Source: Stictocephala bisonia (Eukaryota; Arthropoda; Insecta; Hemiptera; Membracidae). From it: a stretch of DNA of 64,000 bases. Position numbers and translations under genes: made by a program. The DNA is taken from NCBI GenBank assembly GCA_035578905.1, contig JAQJVL010000250.1, positions 551,164-615,163 of the forward strand, read 5' to 3'. The notes under the pieces were generated by a model. That model was not told the origin of the DNA. It ran no database searches and was given only the letters and a program-made list of their open reading frames with translations. Positions 1-11,889 of the stretch are shown here, one piece after another. Positions within the stretch are counted from its first letter, which is position 1, and each line of letters starts with the position of its first letter.

Positions 1-685
1 GTTTGTAAAGTGGATGTCCGTAGTAGTTATCGTGCATGAAGTAGTTACGGGGGCTAAGTGTGTAAGTTCGTAACGTTTGTAAAGTGGATGTCCGTAGTAG
101 TTATCGTGCATGAAGTAGTTACGGGGGCTGAGTGTGTAAGTTCGTAACGTTTGTAAAGTGGATGTCCGTAGTAGTTATCGTGCATGAAGTAGTTACGGGG
201 GCTGAGTGTGTAAGTTCGTAACGTTTGTAAAGTGGATGTCCGTAGTAGTTATCGTGCATGAAGTAGTTACGGGGGCTGAGTGTGTAAGTTCGTAACGTTT
301 GTAAAGTGGATGTCCGTAGTAGTTATCGTGCATGAAGTAGTTACGGGGGCTGAGTGTGTAAGTTCGTAACGTTTGTAAAGTGGATGTCCGTAGTAGTTAT
401 CGTGCATGAAGTAGTTACGGGGGCTGAGTGTGTAAGTTCGTAACGTTTGTAATGTGGATGTCCGTAGTAGGTATCGTGCATGAAGTAGTTACGGGGGCTG
501 AGTGTGTAAGTTCGTAACGTTTGTAAAGTGGATGTCCGTAGTAGTTATCGTGCATGAAGTAGTTACGGGGGCTGAGTGTGTAAGTTCATAACGTTTGTAA
601 AGTGGATGTCCGTAGTAGTTATCGTGCATGAAGTAGTTACGGGGGCTGAGTGTTTAAGTTCGTAACGTTTGTAAAGTGGATGTCC
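1..685. repeat. 74-bp tandem array (about 9.2 copies, continues past the left edge)
   Basis: The unit starting GTTTGTAAAGTGGATGTCC recurs at 1, 75, 149, 223, 297, 371, 445, 519, 593 and (partial) 667, so the period is exactly 74 bp. Copies are nearly identical; point changes include aagtg/atgtg near 452 and gttcg/gttca near 588. The array breaks off after GGATGTCC at about 685 into unique AT-rich sequence. Because the first base of the window is already inside a unit, the true array is longer. No open frame persists through it. This is satellite DNA; no function can be assigned. Confidence 0.97.
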
Positions 686-2789
686 ACAGTAACATTATTT
701 GTAAACATGTTATTCGTGCTTTCTATTGTAGTTTAAGTTTTTGCGAACGATAATAGGGTTGTTTTAAAGGCATTTACAGGCCACCATATGTATCTCCGCC
801 TACAATGTATGGGAATACATTGCCCGTATGCAGGTGATAGTGCATGGTTTTATTACAATACGCTTATATCTTTAGTTATTATTTAATTTCTCATGGTAAT
901 AAATACTACTCTTTGTATATTTTGTGTTGTTGTTTGGATTTTTAACTGAATTTAGGTAATTGAAATACTTTTAATTCACTAAAATTAATAAGTTGTTCAT
1001 TTATTTGGTTTACACCAGAACATTTTATAAAGGCTTTGTGTTGTTAAACGTTGTTCTGGAAAATTATTTCATTCAATAAATAGCCAATTACAACTACAAA
1101 TAAAATAGCGAATCCTAGCTATAAAAGAGTTATATTCATGTGAAATGTAGAATACATGTCATACATTCATATGACTCTTAAACCTATCTAGAAGCGTCAG
1201 ACAACCTTAGATAGGCCTAAACTAAAAACATGTGGAACATTTTTAGTGCTTATAGTTGTTAAGTGAACTGGTCCTATATGTAACATTGCTTGTACGTGTA
1301 CTTTATTATCAAGACGTCATGGCAATGAATCTAACGTTATTGGAGAACTATAACTAATTGGCCTAGTTAGATGTAGCCTGACATTACAAAAGGAGGCTAA
1401 GTTTGACCTCAGATAGTTTCACTTTTCATATTTCGTTGTTTGATAGGATTGGACTAACTATCAATAACCAGAATACTAATAGTCTATTACCTGGACGTTT
1501 TGGGGAAGAAATTATTTAGGAAAAAAAAAAGAAAAACAAACGTGATACGGTGCCGATAGGTGTTATCACCTTAGGGGTGAAAACCACACCTTTTTAGTGG
1601 TGTAAATTCTGACATGCAACACAGTTGCAGTAATCGATACATTTTCTTATCCTAAGCTTAAAATATTCGTAAAAGGTTTTTCGAGAAGTTAGTATTTTCG
1701 GAGTTGTTGCTGGTTGAAAGAGTCGATTTAAGGCTAAAAATGCATGTTTTCTAACGGGTTTTCACTAATAACTTGAAAAATTTGGATTTATCGAGAAAAA
1801 TGTTAACATTAAAAAGAAAGCTCATAAAATAATAAAAAGATTCTTTTTTTCCGTTTGTGCAATTCTGATAAAATTACGGTTCGCCAAAGGTTTAACGACT
1901 TTTGTTGACTAACGAAACAGAAACCTTAAACGCCGAATAGTAGTATAGTAATAATAAACTAAGATTTATAGTACGTAAAATGACCTTTAAAATGAGTTTT
2001 TGGCCAAGTCAATATAATTCAAATTGACGGAGTTGTAACCAAAAGAAAAGTTTGTATTTGCTTTGATTACGAAAAAATTGGCTTACTAACTAATAACATT
2101 TACGCAATTTATTAAATTAATCTTGGTCCATTTATAATTTAATTTGTCGATGCAGTGTAAAGATGTTCTAGGAGTTTGGTAAATTTACAATGCATTATAA
2201 AAAGAAAAGTTCAATTTACATATACAACAATTTGTAAATTTATTTGAACATGTTTTTTTCTTTTCAAAATAACTGAAAAACTATACAAGTTACGTAAAAA
2301 CAACCAAATACAAAAATGTAGCTTTTTTGTTGGAAAAAATTGCTTTTTATTTTTTTCTAGCATAAAAACGTATAAAGATACCGCTATTTGAAAATTTTAC
2401 CTTAGGCAAAACTCAACGTATCACAAAATTTGAACTTCAATTATTTTTTTAAAATAATTTACAACATTTGAATTTACAGGCCTTATATCCCTTAAAATTT
2501 ATTACAAATTCTTTTTTGATCGATTGGATACCTTATCGCTGAGTTATCGCTGAAAAACCAATTGCATTTCATTCCCTGACATTTTGCAGCAATTATGAAT
2601 ACACGTGAACATGCTATTTTACATGTGTTTGAGTTCATTCTTATATCAAGCGCACGGAGATGTATGTTTATTAATTATTAATTACTAATAAATAAATTTA
2701 AATTAATTGAAATAAAAAAAAAATTATTACTGAGTATTGAAAAAAACGTTGCCCGAATAATGTTCAGAAACACGTTTTAAACAGCATTT
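686..2789. other. AT-rich stretch without recognisable gene
   Basis: No open frame of coding character, RNA gene or transposon terminus was recognised. A fragment near 1571-1600 (aggggtgaaaaccacacc) resembles the AGGGGTGG sub-repeats of the following spacer, so part of this stretch may be a decayed relative of that spacer. Runs of A and T are frequent. Confidence 0.5.
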
Positions 2790-3805
2790 ATTTATTTTTT
2801 TAATTCAATAGGGGTGGTTCTTAGGGGATGTTAAATATAATGATGTATAGTGAATTATGTTCTAGAACAAGAAAAACATTTCATTTAATATACAAATAGT
2901 AATTTAACACACTTTCAACATATAAACTACCTTTTTTAATTGTTCTCAGTAGGGGTGGTTTTTAGGGGTTGTTCAATATATTGAGTCATAATAAATATGT
3001 TATTTATTATGACTCAATGCCACAAGAAATGACAAGAATGACAAGAAACAATTGCCACTTTTAATATATAAACATTAATTTAACATATTTTCAAAATATA
3101 AACAGCCTTTTTAATTTTTCTCAGCAGGGGTGGCTTTTAGGGGTTTAAATATGTATAAAAAGGCAAACAAGATAAGAGTGCACTGTATAATGTGCATTAT
3201 GTACTGAATATTTAGATGAATTATGTATTCTTACAACAGGAAAAACAATATATTCTGAGTATAAAAACGTGATTTTAAAATATAATACGATTTAGTCTGT
3301 CCTTTTAAATATTTTATCTATAGGGGTTGTAATCACCCCTAATGAATAAACAACGCATATCAGTTTGATGTCACGTTTGAACTAAAGGGCTTCAACAAGC
3401 TTAACTACAAATTTTCAGTGGAATCATTGCTATCCTAAAGTGTTTCATGGTAATGTCCTGTTTTACGTTCAGGTCCTAGATTATAATGTCTTCGGCCCTG
3501 CATCTAGAATTAGTGATAATTACGTGTAATCGTGTAACTAAAAATAAGTATGACTCATAGTGATTGACAGATGACAACAGAAATGTACAACCTATTAAAT
3601 GAACCAAAGAATTGATATATAAGATGTCACAGCCAGTATTACAGAGATCAACAAACGTGCTTGGTGTTTCACGAAATAAAAATAATACGTCTTCATTGAA
3701 AAGGAATAATTGAATAAAATCTATAGTTTTATTGTTTACCTATAAGGATAAAAAATATAATTAAAATATTGCTTTAATTTGTTAGATTACCAATTCAAGT
3801 GGTTT
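2790..3805. repeat. Spacer copy A of a spacer-plus-satellite unit
   Basis: This ~1-kb segment directly precedes the first 65-bp array. It is clearly homologous to 4716-5681, which precedes the second array: shared landmarks in the same order include gtggcttttaggggttt, aatgaataaacaacgc, gtttgatgt and tgcttggtgtttca. Internally it has sub-repeats beginning AGGGGTGG at about 2811, 2950 and 3126, with a fourth, altered start at 3322. Spacer and array therefore form a larger repeating unit. No coding sequence is seen. Confidence 0.8.
2981..3017. repeat. Perfect 16-bp inverted repeat (hairpin)
   Basis: The arms TTGAGTCATAATAAAT (2981-2996) and ATTTATTATGACTCAA (3002-3017) are perfect reverse complements around a 5-nt loop. 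The hairpin lies inside spacer copy A, and no intact equivalent is visible in copy B. A chance AT-rich palindrome of this length is unlikely but possible. Confidence 0.85.
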
Positions 3806-4715
3806 TTGTATCGTAGTTGACAGTGTTTACATGTTTTACAACGCGCACTGTACTTTCTCGTACTATTAATTTGTATCGTAGTTGACAGTGTTTAAATGTT
3901 TTACAACGCGCACTGTACTTTCTCGTACTATTAATTTGTATCGTAGTTGACAGTGTTTACATGTTTTACAACGCGCGCTGTACTTTCTCGTACTATTAAT
4001 TTGTATCGTAGTTGACAGTGTTTACATGTTTTACAACGCGCACTGTACTTTCTCGTACTATTAATTTGTATCGTAGTTGACAGTGTTTACATGTTTTACA
4101 ACGCGCACTGTACTTTCTCGTACTATTAATTTGTATCGTAGTTGACATTGTTTAAATGTTTTACAACGCGCACTGTACTTTCTCGTACTATTAATTTGTA
4201 TCGTAGTTGACAGTGTTTACATGTTTTACAACGCGCACTGTACTTTCTCGTACTATTAATTTGTATCGTAGTTGACAGTGTTTACATGTTTTACAACGCG
4301 CACTGTACTTTCTCGTACTATTAATTTGTATCGTAGTTGACAGTGTTTACATGTTTTACAACGCGCACTGTACTTTCTCGTACTATTAATTTGTATCGTA
4401 GTTGACAGTGTTTACATGTTTTACAACGCGCACTGTACTTTCTCGTACTATTAATTTGTATCGTAGTTGACAGTGTTTACATGTTTTACAACGCGCACTG
4501 TACTTTCTCGTACTATTAATTTGTATCGTAGTTGACAGTGTTTACATGTTTTACAACGCGCACTGTACTTTCTCGTACTATTAATTTGTATCGTAGTTGA
4601 CAGTGTTTACATGTTTTACAACGCGCACTGTACTTTCTCGTACTATTAATTTGTATCGTAGTTGACAGTGTTTACATGTTTTACAACGCGCACTGTACTT
4701 TCTCGTACTATTAAT
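3806..4715. repeat. 65-bp satellite array 1 (14 copies)
   Basis: The unit contains TCGTAGTTGACAGTGTTTAC, then an ACAACGCGCACTGTAC segment. TCGTAG starts at 3811, 3876, 3941 and so on to 4656, a fixed 65-bp period giving 14 copies. Variation is limited to single bases (gcgcgctg in copy 3, tttaaatg in copies 2 and 6, gacattg in copy 6). The monomer is identical to that of the second array at 5682-7894. Confidence 0.97.
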
Positions 4716-5681
4716 TTTTTTATTCATATAGGTGTTACTAAGGTGTACTTTCTATATATAATTTGTATGTAGTGAATTGTTACTAGAACAACGGCACACT
4801 TTCTCTGTATATTACAATGTAATTTATAGACACTTTCAACATGATTAAACGGCACTCTTTTTTAAATTTGTATCTAGTAGGACGTGGTTTTTTAACGGGC
4901 TTGTTTCTATAACATTGGTATCGTAATAAATTGTTACATTTTTTACAGGACTATTTCCACAAGTAAATGATAAGGTATTGACATGTACAACACTGTACCT
5001 TTTATATATAACTTTATGATTACATACATTTTTCAAACATATAACTACTCTTTTTAATTTGTTTCTCAGCGGGTGGCTTTTAAGGGGTTTGTAATAATTT
5101 ATAAAGGAACAGATAATCATGTTTTAAACGTGTACATTCTGTACTAATTTGTACGATGAATATTAATTCTTACAACAGGCAATAACTTACTATTAATTTT
5201 CGTAGTATAAAACGTGATTTTAAAATATTAAACGATGTAGTCTGTACTTTAAATTTTATCGTAGTTGGGTTGTAATGACACCGCTAATGAATAAACATCG
5301 CTATTAGTTTGATGTACGTTTGACTAAGGGCTTTACACAACGCTTAACTTACTAAATTTTCGAGTGGAATTCAATGTATTAAAGTGCATGGTAATTCCTA
5401 CATTTTTTACGTTCAGTCTGGATTTTAATGTTTACACGGCCACTGTATCTAGTAATTAATTGATTAATTACGTGTAATCGTGTTATTAAAATGAGTTTGA
5501 CTCATTAAGTGATTGAAGATTGACAACAGAATGTACAACCTATTAATTTGAACATAAGAATTGTATATAAGATGTTCATCAACGCCTATTACAGAATCGA
5601 CAAATTGTGCTTGGTGTTTCATGATAAAACACTAATACTTTCTCATTAAAATTGGTATTGTAATTATAGTTTTAATGTTTA
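4716..5681. repeat. Spacer copy B of the spacer-plus-satellite unit
   Basis: Homologous to 2790-3805 but with many small insertions and deletions, for example aatgaataaacatcgc against aatgaataaacaacgc. The divergence is indel-rich and spread evenly, unlike the near-identical arrays on both sides. Short open frames on the minus strand here are not conserved in copy A and are not considered genes. Confidence 0.75.
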
Positions 5682-7894
5682 TTTGTATCGTAGTTGACAG
5701 TGTTTACATGTTTTACAACGCGCACTGTACTTTCTCGTACTATTAATTTGTATCGTAGTTGACAGTGTTTACATGTTTTACAACGCGCACTGTACTTTCT
5801 CGTACTATTAATTTGTATCGTAGTTGACAGTGTTTACATGTTTTACAACGCGCACTGTACTTTCTCGTACTATTAATTTGTATCGTAGTTGACAGTGTTT
5901 ACATGTTTTACAACGCGCACTGTACTTTCTCGTACTATTAATTTGTATCGTAGTTGACAGTGTTTACATGTTTTACAACGCGCACTGTACTTTCTCGTAC
6001 TATTAATTTGTATCGTAGTTGACAGTGTTTACATGTTTTACAACGCGCACTGTACTTTCTCGTACTATTAATTTGTATCGTAGTTGACAGTGTTTACATG
6101 TTTTACAACGCGCACTGTACTTTCTCGTACTATTAATTTGTATCGTAGTTGACAGTGTTTACATGTTTTACAACGCGCACTGTACTTTCTCGTACTATTA
6201 ATTTGTATCGTAGTTGACAGTGTTTACATGTTTTACAACGCGCACTGTACTTTCTCGTACTATTAATTTGTATCGTAGTTGACAGTGTTTACATGTTTTA
6301 CAACGCGCACTGTACTTTCTCGTACTATTAATTTGTATCGTAGTTGACAGTGTTTACATGTTTTACAACGCGCACTGTACTTTCTCGTACTATTAATTTG
6401 TATCGTAGTTGACAGTGTTTACATGTTTTACAACGCGCACTGTACTTTCTCGTACTATTAATTTGTATCGTAGTTGACAGTGTTTACATGTTTTACAACG
6501 CGCACTGTACTTTCTCGTACTATTAATTTGTATCGTAGTTGACAGTGTTTACATGTTTTACAACGCGCACTGTACTTTCTCGTACTATTAATTTGTATCG
6601 TAGTTGACAGTGTTTACATGTTTTACAACGCGCACTGTACTTTCTCGTACTATTAATTTGTATCGTAGTTGACAGTGTTTACATGTTTTACAACGCGCAC
6701 TGTACTTTCTCGTACTATTAATTTGTATCGTAGTTGACAGTGTTTACATGTTTTACAACGCGCACTGTACTTTCTCGTACTATTAATTTGTATCGTAGTT
6801 GACAGTGTTTACATGTTTTACAACGCGCACTGTACTTTCTCGTACTATTAATTTGTATCGTAGTTGACAGTGTTTACATGTTTTACAACGCGCACTGTAC
6901 TTTCTCGTACTATTAATTTGTATCGTAGTTGACAGTGTTTACATGTTTTACAACGCGCACTGTACTTTCTCGTACTATTAATTTGTATTGTAGTTGACAG
7001 TGTTTACATGTTTTACAACGCGCACTGTACTTTCTCGTACTATTAATTTGTATTGTAGTTGACAGTGTTTACATGTTTTACAACGCGCACTGTACTTTCT
7101 CGTACTATTAATTTGTATTGTAGTTGACAGTGTTTACATGTTTTACAACGCGCACTGTACTTTCTCGTACTATTAATTTGTATTGTAGTTGACAGTGTTT
7201 ACATGTTTTACAACGCGCACTGTACTTTCTCGTACTATTAATTTGTATCGTAGTTGACAGTGTTTACATGTTTTACAACGCGCACTGTACTTTCTCGTAC
7301 TATTAATTTGTATTGTAGTTGACAGTGTTTACATGTTTTACAACGCGCACTGTACTTTCTCGTACTATTAATTTGTATTGTAGTTGACAGTGTTTACATG
7401 TTTTACAACGCGCACTGTACTTTCTCGTACTATTAATTTGTATTGTAGTTGACAGTGTTTACATGTTTTACAACGCGCACTGTACTTTCTCGTACTATTA
7501 ATTTGTATTGTAGTTGACAGTGTTTACATGTTTTACAACGCGCACTGTACTTTCTCGTACTATTAATTTGTATTGTAGTTGACAGTGTTTACATGTTTTA
7601 CAACGCGCACTGTACTTTCTCGTACTAATAATTTGTATCGTAGTTGACAGTGTTTACATGTTTTACAACGCGCACTGTACTTTCTCGTACTATTAATTTG
7701 TATCGTAGTTGACAGTGTTTACATGTTTTACAACGCGCACTGTACTTTCTCGTACTATTAATTTGTATCGTAGTTGACAGTGTTTACATGTTTTACAACG
7801 CGCACTGTACTTTCTCGTACTATTAATTTGTATCGTAGTTGACAGTGTTTACATGTTTTACAACGCGCACTGTACTTTCTCGTACTATTAATTT
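5682..7894. repeat. 65-bp satellite array 2 (34 copies)
   Basis: Same monomer and period as array 1; the TCGTAG position runs from 5688 to 7833 in 65-bp steps, giving 34 copies. A C-to-T variant (TTGTAG) marks copies 21-24 and 26-30 (about 6985-7575), while copy 25 and the flanking copies keep TCGTAG. That clustering shows the array has grown by local duplication or been homogenised in blocks. One copy has ctaataatt in place of ctattaatt, at 7625-7633. Confidence 0.97.
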
Positions 7895-9115
7895 ATCGAT
7901 GAATTTAGTTAGGTTTTAATTTTCATCAACAGTTATGTTAATTACTGACTTACAATTATTTCCTTTGTAAAAGGAGTTGTTGCACTCAATTTAATAGGTA
8001 AATTTATTATGGTAATTTATAGAACTACTAAATAAAAACTTTAACATCAATATCAGTTTTTCAAGCTGTACAAGAAGATATTTCAATCCACATATTGAAG
8101 TGTTTTAAAGCTATCTTACATGACATATATAATCATCTCATTTAATACGTTAAAATTACATTTTGTACGACACTTACGAATGAAAAACATGAGAGATTTA
8201 GTAAGAAATACGTGTTGATCAACAAAAACAAGGGTGAAGTGTTAAATGACACCGTGCTTTGTATGTTAGTTTTTAAATTTAATCTAAAAAAAGGGTGAGT
8301 GGGGTTTGATATCTCCATGAAACATAAACATCTAAAAGTCTGAGACAATATACTAGAAAATTACAAATCTAACAAACACACTAGGAGAAGTAAATCATAA
8401 CAGGAACCATACCGAAAATTTATATAAAACATCAGCAATTGCATGGACATTATTAGTGCATTTTCTTGTACGTCAATGGTTTTTTTGTGTTGGATTAGTT
8501 TTAATTCCGTAATGACATCAAACATCAATAACTGTACAACTTTTGATAATTATTTTCAAATAGAAAATGCTTTTCACCTAGAATTTATATATGTAAAATG
8601 TATGTGCATTTGTTTTTAATATGAAATAATAAATTAATTACATATGATTGTAGTATGTTGTAGTACAATTTAGCTAGGTTCCTAAACGTTCAAGATATTA
8701 GCTGTAGTATTTCCTTTGGTTAGGTTTACAAACCAGATTTTGCCGTAGCCAAATTTAAAGCATGATAAAACAAACATTAACGAATAATATACAGTTGAGT
8801 ACAAATTAAGTACAATATAAATCAATACAAGAAATACAATTAGTTCAATCGAGTAGACCTTAAAATGAATTTAACATTTGTGATTAACTTACAAATATTT
8901 ATTTTGTATACATCGACTTGAATTATATTTTTAAAATTGTGTTTGTGTACTTTTATAACGATATAGTGGTTGGATCAAGCCCAGAGTCCGTCAACTAGCA
9001 GTGACACAGTGCCCATATCCTAAAGTAGGGCAGCAACTTGGACGCTTCCAAACAAGGTGGAATGCACCGCCTGCACAGTAAACCGATCGCCACTTCTTGG
9101 TCTACACTATACTGA
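7895..9115. other. AT-rich stretch without recognisable gene
   Basis: Short open frames on both strands (up to about 82 codons) have no recognisable motif and low-complexity, AT-driven composition. No repeat family from elsewhere in the window was matched here. Confidence 0.4.
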
Positions 9116-9487
9116 CGTAGGATCAAAGTACATTCGGAACTACCTAACACGTTTAAATATGCATCAAAAATATTTAAAGAACTTAAGGATGAGTGTTTTG
9201 AGCCCATCAATAAAAATCCAGTAAAATCAATTGTTAATGCCACAAAAAAGGCTTTATACAGATGGATACTTCTTCTAAGAGATATCCCCCACGTTTGGGA
9301 AAGGTATCAAATTAGATTGTTTGATTCCAAACCGGGATACAAGGGTTTGTGTTATGTGGGCGAAGAGGTTACAAAGATGGCGGCGAAAGGTAGACCGTCC
9401 CAACTCAGTAAGGGAAAAGTAACTACCTGCTCTCTGAATATTGATAACACATTTTACGCTAAAAACACTCGGTCCCTAACTCATTAG
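9116..9487 (+). CDS. Unassigned open frame of about 123 codons, 5' end open
   Basis: Reading from just after a TGA at 9113-9115 to a TAG at 9485-9487, this frame is uninterrupted for about 123 codons. It has no methionine until late, so it would be an exon or a 5'-broken fragment rather than a complete gene. The predicted peptide has a balanced composition with short charged and hydrophobic stretches (FKELKDECFEPIN, YRWILLLRDIPHVWERY) unlike translations of the AT-rich flanks. I do not recognise the family. A competing 82-codon minus-strand frame overlaps at 8995-9243. A transposon-derived fragment is the most likely alternative. Confidence 0.35.
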   Translation, partial: RRIKVHSELPNTFKYASKIFKELKDECFEPINKNPVKSIVNATKKALYRWILLLRDIPHVWERYQIRLFDSKPGYKGLCYVGEEVTKMAAKGRPSQLSKGKVTTCSLNIDNTFYAKNTRSLTH

Positions 9488-9939
9488 TCGTGAGTTTAGG
9501 AAACATTGTACTGTCTCTTTAAAACGAGGCAACTACTATTCAAAACTGAAGGGTGTAAATTTTGACCTGTTTGTTTAACGGAAGTAGGTCAAACGTAACG
9601 TTACGACAGGGTCATTTACACGTTTAATTCTGCGATGTATTCATTGATATAACTGATCTTAAACCAATAAGGTTTAGCTTATTTTGAGTTCTTAATTTAG
9701 TCTGATTCCATCTTGATTCATGTAAAGCAACCAACAAAATAGTAAGCCTATGGCACTTAAAAAATTTAAATTTATCAATGAAAATCTATGATTATATGTC
9801 CAGTCAATTATTATAATTATAGATCCCTATAAATTGAATTGAGTTTTGTGTGGTTTTCAGTTGAAGATAAACATCTATCACACCTAACTGTTGCATGACT
9901 AACTAAAACTAGGCAAGTACACAGTTGGGAATATTTGCC
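9488..9939. other. No gene seen
   Basis: AT-rich, with no convincing open frame or known repeat. Confidence 0.4.
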
Positions 9940-10450
9940 ATCCAAGTAGTATGACGGACGCAGTGACAGTGTCTTACCTCTCGTGCCATCACTCCATAAT
10001 CTTAGGAGCCATGCTTATCCAGGCCAGAGAAGTGAGAAGAAGTCCTCACTACACTCACGAGCCCGTGGACGGTCGAGGAACACATCTCGGCATCGTACCT
10101 GAGGTCGGCACTGCACTGTCACTATTGCCGTGACGCCCTCGGCTGGCTGCCTCGCGACCTCGGTCCCGCCATGGCCCCGACCTCACTCCGTCACACACCA
10201 CTCGATCGGTTTTCGATTATAAAAATGCTGGTCGTATGGGGTCGGTTCCTGGGTGGGAGATTGCTAGAGCTACCGAGCGCTGCGCCACTGGCGCTCAGAT
10301 CGATTCCTTCTTCTTGCCCCCAGCACCCCTCGCCACCCACTCTGCCCCGCCCCCGCCCCACACGGGGCCGGATAGATTGCATTCATCACATACCACTGTG
10401 GGCCGTGTCGCGCCTGACACCAGGCTACTTGCTAGTACGTCGTTACTTCG
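9940..10450. other. GC- and CpG-rich island
   Basis: About 500 bp of markedly GC-rich sequence with many CG dinucleotides (for example ccgtgacgccctcgg, gcccgtggacggtcg) sits abruptly in AT-rich DNA. It contains a TATA-like tataaaaatg at 10218-10227 and C-rich runs at 10315-10370. Three overlapping short frames exist but none has recognisable motifs, and overlapping frames are expected in GC-rich DNA with few stops. It could be a promoter or first-exon region, or part of a GC-rich mobile element. Confidence 0.4.
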
Positions 10451-11689
10451 ATGTATCAACTATTATAGTTTATTAATAACTTTGTAATATTATTTTCAAA
10501 TGTTTGTTATAATTATGCTGCTTAAATTCGATAACATTTTGTGATATTAAAAAGGGGGAGAACAAGAATGAATTTGGAAGTGTTGATTTCAACTATTCAC
10601 AAAACTATGCCAGACTACAACTATACTGCTGGTATTGGAGCAAGGCAAGAGCCTACATAACTACTGTCTCCATGATAATACTGTAATTTAGTAAGGAGTG
10701 TTGGAAAAATTCTGTATCATTGAAAATTAGAAAATTAATTCATAATATCATTGAACTATTATCTTATTATTGAATCTTTATCAAAATAAAACTAGTTTCG
10801 TTAGCATTAGTTCATAGGATGGCAGGCTATGGTACGTTCAAGTGTGAATGGTAAGATTCTCAAATATTAGTTGAAGGAGGTGGGTGAATCAGTTGAAGAT
10901 GTAAGTATTTCATCAGTATTTGTTGTGATGAAACACTTTTCTCTTCGGCAAGCTCAAATAGAATAAGTTTATTCAAAAGTTTCCTTTCTCACCAAATAAT
11001 TGCTTTTATATAAATTAGAAAATAATCAAGGACTCAACTAAGGAGACACCGATATTATTCTGTAAAAATAAATGTATGACAACAACTAATTGTTTTTTTA
11101 TCATGTTTTTAAGTTAGAAATATGTGTGGAAATGTATTTAAAGATGGAGTTTGAAAATAAATCAGCTGTATATGAAAATATTTTTTTTTAAATCCAAACC
11201 CCGAGTTACACCTGTGATTCCTCGCCTAGAGCTGAGAGCAGTCTTCCTTACTTCACAACTAGTTAAACCTGAAGAGAAGCTGGTGACGAAACTTATTACC
11301 AATACATGCTTCTTTTTAGATTCTACGGATAGTTTGAGTAGGTCTAAAACGTCATCACAATTCTTAGAAAATTTCGAATCGTGTAAAATAGTTTATAACT
11401 CTTGTGTCATCGCCTTAGCGGGAACCCAAATATTGCTGATTATGGCACTAGAGGTTTACTACTATTTAAACTAATAAATTGGGTGATATAGACTTAGTTT
11501 TTACTAGAGAATCAATGTTGTTTATTTACTTATTTATTCAATTAATATAAATTACAAACTACAGTATACAAATACACAGTTTAAATAATCGTCCATCTAG
11601 CTTAAAGCTAATTGAGAGAAATCTGAATAGTACTGGTACACTTTGGTGTCTTATAAGTGTATATGTCTTATAAGAATCTTTTGTGAATC
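10451..11689. other. No recognisable gene
   Basis: AT-rich. A 107-codon plus-strand frame at 11151-11474 has no motif I recognise and is not treated as a gene. Confidence 0.35.
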
Positions 11690-11830
11690 CCTCTGGTCTG
11701 AGGAAGGTGAGCGTGGTTCACCGAAATTGATCACCATAATATTTGTGAATTTTGTACTTGTATTGTAATATATTTGTCCATTTTGTGCTTATATTGTAAT
11801 AAATTTGTGTTGTGTGACGTTTAATTGTAC

Positions 11831-11850
<20 letters not shown>
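11690..11850 (+). mobile_element. Fragment of a dispersed ~0.7-kb element with hammerhead-like motif (copy 1)
   Basis: On the plus strand this piece shares, in order, TCTGAGGA, GAAATT, TCACCATAATATTTGT, a TTTTGTACTTGTATTGTAAT-like segment and TGTGTGACGTT with the minus strand of the elements at 17146-17829 and 29051-29737. The match ends at the (TA)n run. The motif CTGAGGA (11698-11704), a GGTGA/TCACC hairpin, GAAA (11723-11726) and then TC followed by ACC resembles a minimal type I hammerhead ribozyme such as those known in Penelope-like retroelements, but there is one extra A before the hairpin. Family assignment is an inference. Confidence 0.5.

Positions 11851-11886
<36 letters not shown>
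11830..11886. repeat. (TA)n microsatellite
   Basis: An almost pure TA dinucleotide run interrupted only near its left end by aaa. It terminates the homology of the preceding element fragment. Confidence 0.95.

Positions 11887-11889
<3 letters not shown>

Noticed and set aside
3806..7894. Possible CRISPR arrays (regular short repeats)
   Set aside because: The whole 65-bp unit is repeated with no unique spacers, and the context is eukaryotic.
10171..10487. Three overlapping ORFs in the GC-rich island
   Set aside because: GC-rich DNA has few stops in all frames; no motif supports any of them.
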